DNA of 64,000 nt from Diadema setosum (Eukaryota > Echinodermata > Echinoidea > Diadematoida > Diadematidae), in assembly GCF_964275005.1 (NCBI RefSeq), contig NC_092693.1, positions 26,527,173 through 26,591,172 on the forward strand, in the 5' to 3' direction. This document shows positions 57,530-64,000 of this stretch, piece after piece. The notes beneath the pieces are model-generated. The model was not told where the DNA came from, searched no databases, and was given only the letters and a program-made list of their open reading frames with translations. Made by a program: the position numbers and the translations under genes. Numbering within the stretch: the stretch's first letter is position 1; each line of letters starts with the position of its first letter.

Positions 57530-58254
57530 TGTTGTTAAAACAATGTTAACACTGTTAATGTCAATAACTGAAAGTAAGTCCTGTATGTTATATTACAGAT
57601 GCATATACTTTTATGTCAGACTTCCCTTTAAAGAAAAGAAAGAAAGTATCAATGTATAATATTATTGAAACCCAGTTGTCTTCTTGTCATGTTTTGTTTT
57701 GTTTTGTTTGTTTTGTGTTTTTGTGTTTTTGTTTTGTTTTTGTTTTTGTTATAAGTGTGTGTGTTTCTGTATGTATTTTATCGTCTCACATAACCCTTTT
57801 TTTATCCTTCCTTTCCACCCCCTCCCTTCATTCCTACCCTTGTTTTATGTAAATAATCTCCCTTCACCCCATTACATATAGCCTCCATTGTTTATTCCCT
57901 GTTTCCGTTTGGAATTGTGTACCTTTTGTTATATTTTTCCCACTACGTATACATATATATATATATATACACAATGTATTTTTTTCCATCTTTTATTCCT
58001 GAGGGACCTTGTCTCACAAGCTATGCTTCACTAAGGTCTCCTCGTTTGCCTTTCTCAAAATATTTGTTACCCTTTCTTTATCATTTCTGGTATGTAATCA
58101 TATACTTATGTATTTGCAAAAAAAAAAAAAAAAATTAGTATTAGTTGTTGTTGTTCCTACATATTCTTGAAAGAAAGTGTCATGTTATTGTTATGTTATT
58201 GTTATATTGCCTATTGTTGGAAGAAAGACAAATGAATAAATAAACTTGAAACTT
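56143..58254 (+). mobile_element. 5'-truncated CR1/L2-like LINE inserted in the 157-bp repeat
   Basis: The 157-bp repeat text stops at CACAACATT (56140) and resumes after AACTTGAAACTTGA (58254) with TTTTTGTGCAATTGCCATGG, so the insertion is delimited. It contains an ORF2 fragment, a 3' UTR with (TA)n (57950-57970), a poly-A run (58118-58134), and the CACAAGCTATGCTTCACTAA phrase shared with the 17.6-19.1 kb LINE. Confidence 0.88.
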
Positions 58255-58440
58255 GATTTTTTTTTGTGCAATTGCCATGGTCATGCATTACGTGATACTG
58301 ATGAAAAAGATGTTTTGCACATCTACCTATGATAGCGGTCACACATGCCAAAAACACAGGTCAATTGCTCAAAAAATGAGAGAAGTTCGAGCCACAAGGG
58401 CATTGAAGGCTCTCAGAAAACTGCAGGAGGAATGGGTTAA
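58255..58440 (-). repeat. 157-bp repeat, continuation after the LINE
   Basis: Resumes with GCAATTGCCATGGTCATGCA and CACACATGCCAAA, CAATTGCTCAAAAAATGAGA, the same landmarks as the arrays. Confidence 0.75.
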
Positions 58441-58530
58441 GTTATAAAATCAATTATGGATGGAAGGATGGACAGACTGATGGACAACCCAAAAACATAA
58501 TGCCTCCAGCGACACTTTGTGGCAGAGACA
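58441..58530 (-). repeat. Tail of the TGACC-type element
   Basis: TGGATGGAAGGATGGACAGA then ACATAATGCCTCCAGCGACA and CTTTGTGGCAGAGACAT, a diverged match to the GACGG run and hairpin at 17266-17341. Confidence 0.65.
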
Positions 58531-58849
58531 TGATGAAAAGAAAGTATTACTGACTGGAAATAGAACATATATACTAATATGTATATTTGACCCAGTTTGC
58601 ATAGCTAAAATAGTGTCTGATCAAGGTTTTAGCTTAAAAAAGTCATCACTTGACATTGTCTCAGAAAGTGCATATTATGAAAACAAGAGACATGGGGGGT
58701 CTCGCACTCACCTGAGTATTGCAAGTTCACCCTCCATGCATTCTTGCAGACTCTTACCTGAGGACATACCTGCCAGGTACACTACCTAGAAAGTTGGACC
58801 ATGCAGATTGGAAAAAAAAAGACTTAAGGCTCTACCACTTCTGATTCTA

Positions 58850-60290
58850 GAGAAGAAGATTATTGAACATTCCTTAAGGTGGGAGGTTTGGGGCCCCTTG
58901 GGGCCCCCAAGGTGAGCATGGTGCCCATTCGAAAACATTGAGATCCTATCCTCCTAGGAATGCTACTTGCTAAGTTTGATGAAAATCCATTATGTTGTTT
59001 TCACGAAGAAGATTAAAAAGTAAAATTTAGGCCCGCATTTGGATCTCCCATGACTCAGGGGGTGGGGGGGGGGCACCCAAGGATCTGCAATGAACATACT
59101 AGGAACTACACTCATCAATGTACTAACTCATGGTATTAACTTTGCTTTACAACTTCTGGTTGAAGAGAAGAGGATATGTAATTTTTTTTTTTTTTTTTTT
59201 TTGGGGGGGGGGGGGGGGAGATGGGCCCCCTAGGGGCCCCAGCAAGGAGAGCATAGTGCCCAGTTAAGCAAATTGAAATTCTACCCCCCCCCCCCCCATG
59301 ACTCAGTGGGTGGGGAGCACCCAAGGATCTGCAATGAACAAACTTGGAACTACTCTCATCAATGTATTAACTTTGCTTTATCAGTTCTGGTTGAAGAGAA
59401 GAAGATTTGTAAATATTCCTTTTTTTTTGGGGGGGGGGGGGGGGGGAGAGAGGGCTTCTTACAGGCTCCAATAAGGAGAGCATGGTGCCCAGTTAAACAA
59501 ATTGAGATTCTAACCCCCTTGGCATGCTACCTGCCAAGTGTGGTGAAAATTCATCAAGGGGTTTTCAAGAATAATATGAATAAGTACAATATAAATCCAA
59601 ACTTGGACCCATCTCACCCCCCCCCCCCCCCCCCCCCCCCCCCGTCCTAAGGGGGGCACCCATGATTCTGCCATGAACAAACTTGAAACAACAGTCATCA
59701 ATATACCAACTCACTGTATCAACTTAGCTCTACTATTTCTGGTTCTAGAGAAGATCTTTAAAGTTTCCTTAATGGTGGAGAAGGGTTGGGCCCCCTGCAT
59801 CCCCCTCCCCCCAGGTGAGGCACAGTGCCCATTTGAAGGAATTGATATTCTATCTCCCTAGAAATGCTACCTTTCATCATGGGATTTTCAAGGAGAAGTT
59901 AAAAATCTACAATTTAGGTCCCCATTAGGACCCTTCCCCTGGGTCCCAAGGGGGAGGGGGCACCCCTGATTCCACCATGAACAGACATGAAACTACAGTC
60001 ATCAATGTACTAACTTATAGTATCAACTTAGCTCTATCACTTCTGGGTCTACAGAAGAAGATTTCTTTAAGATTCCTTATAAGGGTGGGGAGGGGGGCAT
60101 GATGCCCATTTGAACAAGGTGAGAACCTTTTTCCCGAGGGATGCTACCTGCCAAGTTTGGTGAAAATCGGTCACAGGGATTTCAAAAAGAAGATGAAAAT
60201 GCAAAAAGTTTACGCACGCCGGACGACGCATGTCGGATGACGCAAGCTGGATGCCAGACAAAGAGCGATCACAAAGTCTCACTTGAGCCG
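58850..60290 (-). repeat. Tandem family with G/C runs ending in GACGACGCA
   Basis: Units share CATGAACAAACTTGGAACTAC (about 59080, 59325, 59663, 59968), ATGCTACCTGCCAAGT(T/G)TG and GAGAAGAAGATTT, spaced about 245-340 bp. G-runs at 59203-59218 and 59429-59447 and C-runs at 59285-59297 and 59617-59643 vary in length. The right end, GCACGCCGGACGACGCATGT then GAGCGATCACAAAGTCTCAC, is the terminal phrase of a dispersed family I recognise from other invertebrates. Noncoding. Confidence 0.75.
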
Positions 60291-63200
60291 AATATGTAAT
60301 TTATCGAATAGCATTAAACAAGAGTATTTGACCTTTACTTGCATAGTCATTGATGACCTCTGATGAGAAAAATGGTATGTCACAAAATCATTCATTTGAC
60401 ATGCTCTAAATGCAGAGAAATATTTGACCCTGCATCACAAAACCGACAAAAAGTCGCACACATTCAAGATAGGCGAAATGGGTCAATATAGTAAAGCTTG
60501 AGTTTTTCCTATTTTCTGAGAGAGCAAGACTTCATCTACATCAAGTGTGGTTGAAGATGAGGTGGATGATGTGGTAAAGTGTGGGATTATAAAATGAATG
60601 GGAAATTGTGTTCACTGCTGGCAGCTTTTTATTTTTACACACGGCATGCTATTTAGCGCCTGCTGTCGTCAAACCCACTTTGATAAATAACAATGACACC
60701 TGTGCACACACTGTATTATGTAATCTGAAATGTGTGTTTAATAGAACTAGACTGTCGAGGGTGATCCTCAGTGTGGGTAATGACACTTTACGATGATATT
60801 CAGCCTGTTTTCGAGCCCGTTTCTTGACCGTTCACTGCTGGCAGCTTTATTCATGTACAGAGTGCGACAGTCCCCCTAGCTATTGATTGCCAGCTATTGA
60901 CGACCGGACCTCGTTTTTTTTTTCTTCTTTTTCCTTCTTCTTCCTCTTCCTTTTCCTTTTCCCCTTTCTTTGGTTTTTTGAGGTGACGGGACATTGGCTT
61001 CAAATTTATGATGGTCCTTTTAATATGACTTGGATCTAGTCATGATATCTTTATCTCCAAATTTTGTCACGTTTGTAACCTTGTTTATCACTGAATGGTG
61101 ATCTGAAGTCAAATTATTTTTCTACGGATACGTAATATTCGAACTACACATTTCTTTTTTAATGAAATGTAATCAAATCAAAGATTTATAGTATGTTGTC
61201 TTGTTTGATATAAAATGCTGCTGATTTGTTAATACCAAGTAATATCTTATTTGGATAACAATATGACATTATTATTACGTAGTTTTGATGCGATTTTTTT
61301 TTCCCTTGTTCAGTAATCATCTTTTTTTCTTTCTTTTGTATAATAACACACGAGTTGAATTTTGATTCATTTTTTATTCATACAAAGAATGCCCCAAAAT
61401 TTTTATTTAAACCTATAAATAAATAAGGAAAAATGCTGTAAAGTTGTGTATGATGCATTTTTGATGTCTGTTCCTTTTTTTCCCCATTAGATTATTATGA
61501 GCATAGACCTACATGCGTCTGAGGCGTACGCAAGTTCTTGTTTTTTTTTTTTTTTGTATGTGTGTGATGACGACAAGTCTGTATTGTAAGTGTGTCACAC
61601 ATGTGTACAGTGTACTGAACAAGTGAGGATATATTTCAAAAAGCTATAGTTCAGTAATTCTAAAGACTTGTTCTTTTGCAGTTTCGCTGCTTCTTTTTTT
61701 CCTTTTCCCACTCTGCATGTTATTTCTGAAATGTTTACCACTGTAATACATCACAAGTAAACAATCACATCTGTGTTTACATTGCATTATGAATGTAAAT
61801 GGAAATAACTCGACTGCTTGGGGTGATTCATAGTGTAAGTAGTGGCATCACAGAGACATTCCACGTATTTCTCGACCCGTTTCTCATTGTTCGTTATATC
61901 AACCGATGAACTAATTTGCTGACGTTATGACCAACAGGTCGCAGGGTCCCTTTATTCTTTTTCTTTTGATCAAAATAGCACCTTTTTTTTTCTCCTTTTA
62001 ATGACTGGCCGTCAGGTTCCCTGGCGACGGGTCATCGAACTTCGCATAAAGAATGCATTGGGTGCGTTGTGATGTGATGAATAATGCATGCATATTAAGA
62101 CCAGTAGCTCAGCTATGTATTTTCATTATTTTACTATTGTTTTTTTTTTTCTTTTTCTCTCTCATAATATGATGCTGCAATTCCCGGAATGCAGGGTACT
62201 ATTTAACCACACAATAATAACTAGATCAGTACATCTGTGTACACAGAGCATTATGTATCCAGAAATTTGTGCCTGAATGTACCTGATCACCGAAGGGTGC
62301 CCCTTAGAAGGGCATTGTACCGGTTTTTAATTTTTTTATATGTTGTTCTTTTAATTCTAAAAGACCCAGCGGTGCAAACAGAATCAAAATTTCATAACTA
62401 TTAAGTCCTTAATTTAATGCTAAAAATGGAACTTTTCAGGTGAGAATTATGCTAATGAGCTGACGAGCCCGGATGTTATGATGTCACAGGTGCTCTCACT
62501 ATTACTGATTACAAGTGCTCGCATACGCGTGCGTTAATTCGTATCGAGTAGCAGACGACGCTTAGGCCTAATTTAGCTAGCAGGCTTGTGTACTGTTCTA
62601 TCCATGTAGATATCTTAAATTTCACTAAACCAAATCGCACCAAAATTACAGGATATACTTCATAGCATATTTCAAAGTATTCTCTTATATTTGAACGAAA
62701 TCAGTAATCGAGAAGTATCAATATTGACGTCGACTTTCAAGTCGTCACTCAAAAAAAAAACTCACTCTTCGCGAGAGATCTTGGCGAACGCAAGATGCAC
62801 AATCTACAACTGAAGTTAGCCGACTAGTACTGTGCGAACGGGGAATTTACGCGAGAACTAAACTCAAAAGTGTAATGATTTTTGCGACTTTTGTGATATA
62901 GGAACTACATTTTTCATTCAACTTACTACAAATAATTTGTAAATTTATTCATTGCCCCCGATTACTTGAAAGATTTGTCTCATGATATTAAATGGCTAAC
63001 TTCAGTCTGTGTGTGCACAGCAGGTAGACACTCTAGGTAGGGCCTGGCCGCAATCACTCATGTTAGTCGTAGAGCAGATTATTTTTAGCGACGCCGACAG
63101 GAAAGTCGACATCTACACTTACGCTTCCCGACATGTGATTTGTTTCCAATTAACGTGAGCTGTTGGATATGAATCATAAAGTATTTCCTGTGAGTTTGGT

Positions 63201-64000
63201 GCCATTTGGCAAGGTGAATTTTGAGATATCTACATGGATACGGAAGTACGCTAGCACTATACCTACACCAGCGCTGGGATCGCGAAGCGGCGACACTGTA
63301 AGTATCTACATGGTCAGGCCACTCTTCCGAGATATGGGTCCTAGTAGGCCTACTGAAACAAACTGTTAGATCTAACATTAGTCCTTGGTGTAAATAACAC
63401 CACTATGAGATTTATCTCGACTACAAAACATCGGAAATCCATAAAGCAGATACCTTACCTGAAAAATCCAGCACAGGAACAACAGTGCCTGCAGGACAAG
63501 GGTCCAGATCTAGATCTGGAGTCTGGACTTTCGTCTGGACTTTCTTCAAGTTCTGGCAGCAGGGGTATGTAACGTTACGCTGTGCCTTATTAGCGCTGTG
63601 CACAGTCATAGGGCCTACAGCTGCAATGATGTCGACGGTGAGCGAGTGTAGGGCCTACTCATCAAAACTTGGACTGCCACGTAGAACCTACTCCTTGACT
63701 GCTCAGTAGTCCTAGTCCTAGTTCTAGTATTTCAGAGTCTATGTGTACTGGGTACCGTTTTCATCTCACTAAGCGTAAATCGTGCGTGCCGTTGGAGAGA
63801 GTCTATCTACATTTGGATTTAGATTCACTCAGCCCTCATCTACGTTTGATAGTTTGAACTGGCGAACCATCGCTCGATGATCATGATCATCAATGCGTAA
63901 CGTTACCTACACGCAGTCTTCTATGGGCAGCACGTTCGGATAACGATGCCAATTTCATTTTGCATATCTGGAATTTCCCCACAAGTTTTATCTAAATAAA
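60291..64000. other. No recognisable gene; diverged repeats and pyrimidine tracts
   Basis: Phrases around ACATCTGTGT(T/A)CAC..(C/A)(T/G)CATTATG recur at about 60700, 61770 and 62230, suggesting an old repeat of about 0.5-1 kb. A long TTC/CCTTTT tract lies at 60908-60970. CpG-richer sequence at about 62510-62590 and 63040-63130 could be promoter-like. Donor-like GTAAGT (63299) and GTATGT (63565) follow short open frames, but no exon could be supported. Confidence 0.4.

Overview
The window is animal nuclear DNA, AT-rich and dominated by interspersed repeats, with few protein-coding segments. Evidence for a eukaryote: phase-consistent splice junctions, AATAAA signals, non-LTR retrotransposons, a Ty3/gypsy element, many TIR elements, and TA, TG and GACGG microsatellites. 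The repeat repertoire (TGACCTTTGACC-rich elements ending in a GACGG run plus hairpin, CCATGGCAAC repeats, THAP and P-like genes, CR1/L2-type LINEs) suggests a marine invertebrate deuterostome, most likely an echinoderm. That assignment is an inference from style, not an identification.

Layout. 1-9.5 kb: a small hAT-type element, then a nested block. Two inverted copies of a complex repeat (about 1.70-2.54 kb and 8.75-9.45 kb) flank fragments of an uncharacterised multicopy gene family (+ at 2.64-2.94 kb, - at 8.74-6.77 kb) and a broken Ty3/gypsy gag-pol (3.3-6.8 kb). 9.5-20 kb: a foldback element, a LINE RT relic, a hairpin-ended noncoding element, an exact 294-bp tandem duplication, a second RT relic, a TGACC-rich family and a 5'-truncated CR1/L2-like LINE. 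20-36 kb: two inverted arms (20.49-21.37 and 34.42-35.67 kb), each built from a unique block, about 16 copies of the palindrome TTCTTGATATCAAGAA and an array of 35-36-bp units. Between the arms lie a broken THAP/P-element-like gene (21.99-25.62 kb), a 290-bp tandem array, hairpin repeats and small TIR elements. 36-46 kb: a mariner-like MITE and large arrays of a 157-bp CCATGGCAAC unit. 46.5-51.4 kb: the best intact gene, a spliced 1178-residue ORF with a short helical N-terminus, long coiled coils and an RNase H-like transposase core (D550, D623, E941). It is followed by a frameshifted Tudor-like tail and a poly(A) signal. 51.4-64 kb: small elements, a second LINE with an undamaged RT, a G/C-run tandem family, and about 3.7 kb with nothing recognisable.

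Most coding sequence here is mobile-element-derived and acts as separate parasites, not as a pathway. The two segments most worth study are the 46.5-51.4 kb gene, a possible domesticated or recently active transposase with added domains, and the 15-kb segment bounded by palindrome-array inverted arms that carries the THAP gene.
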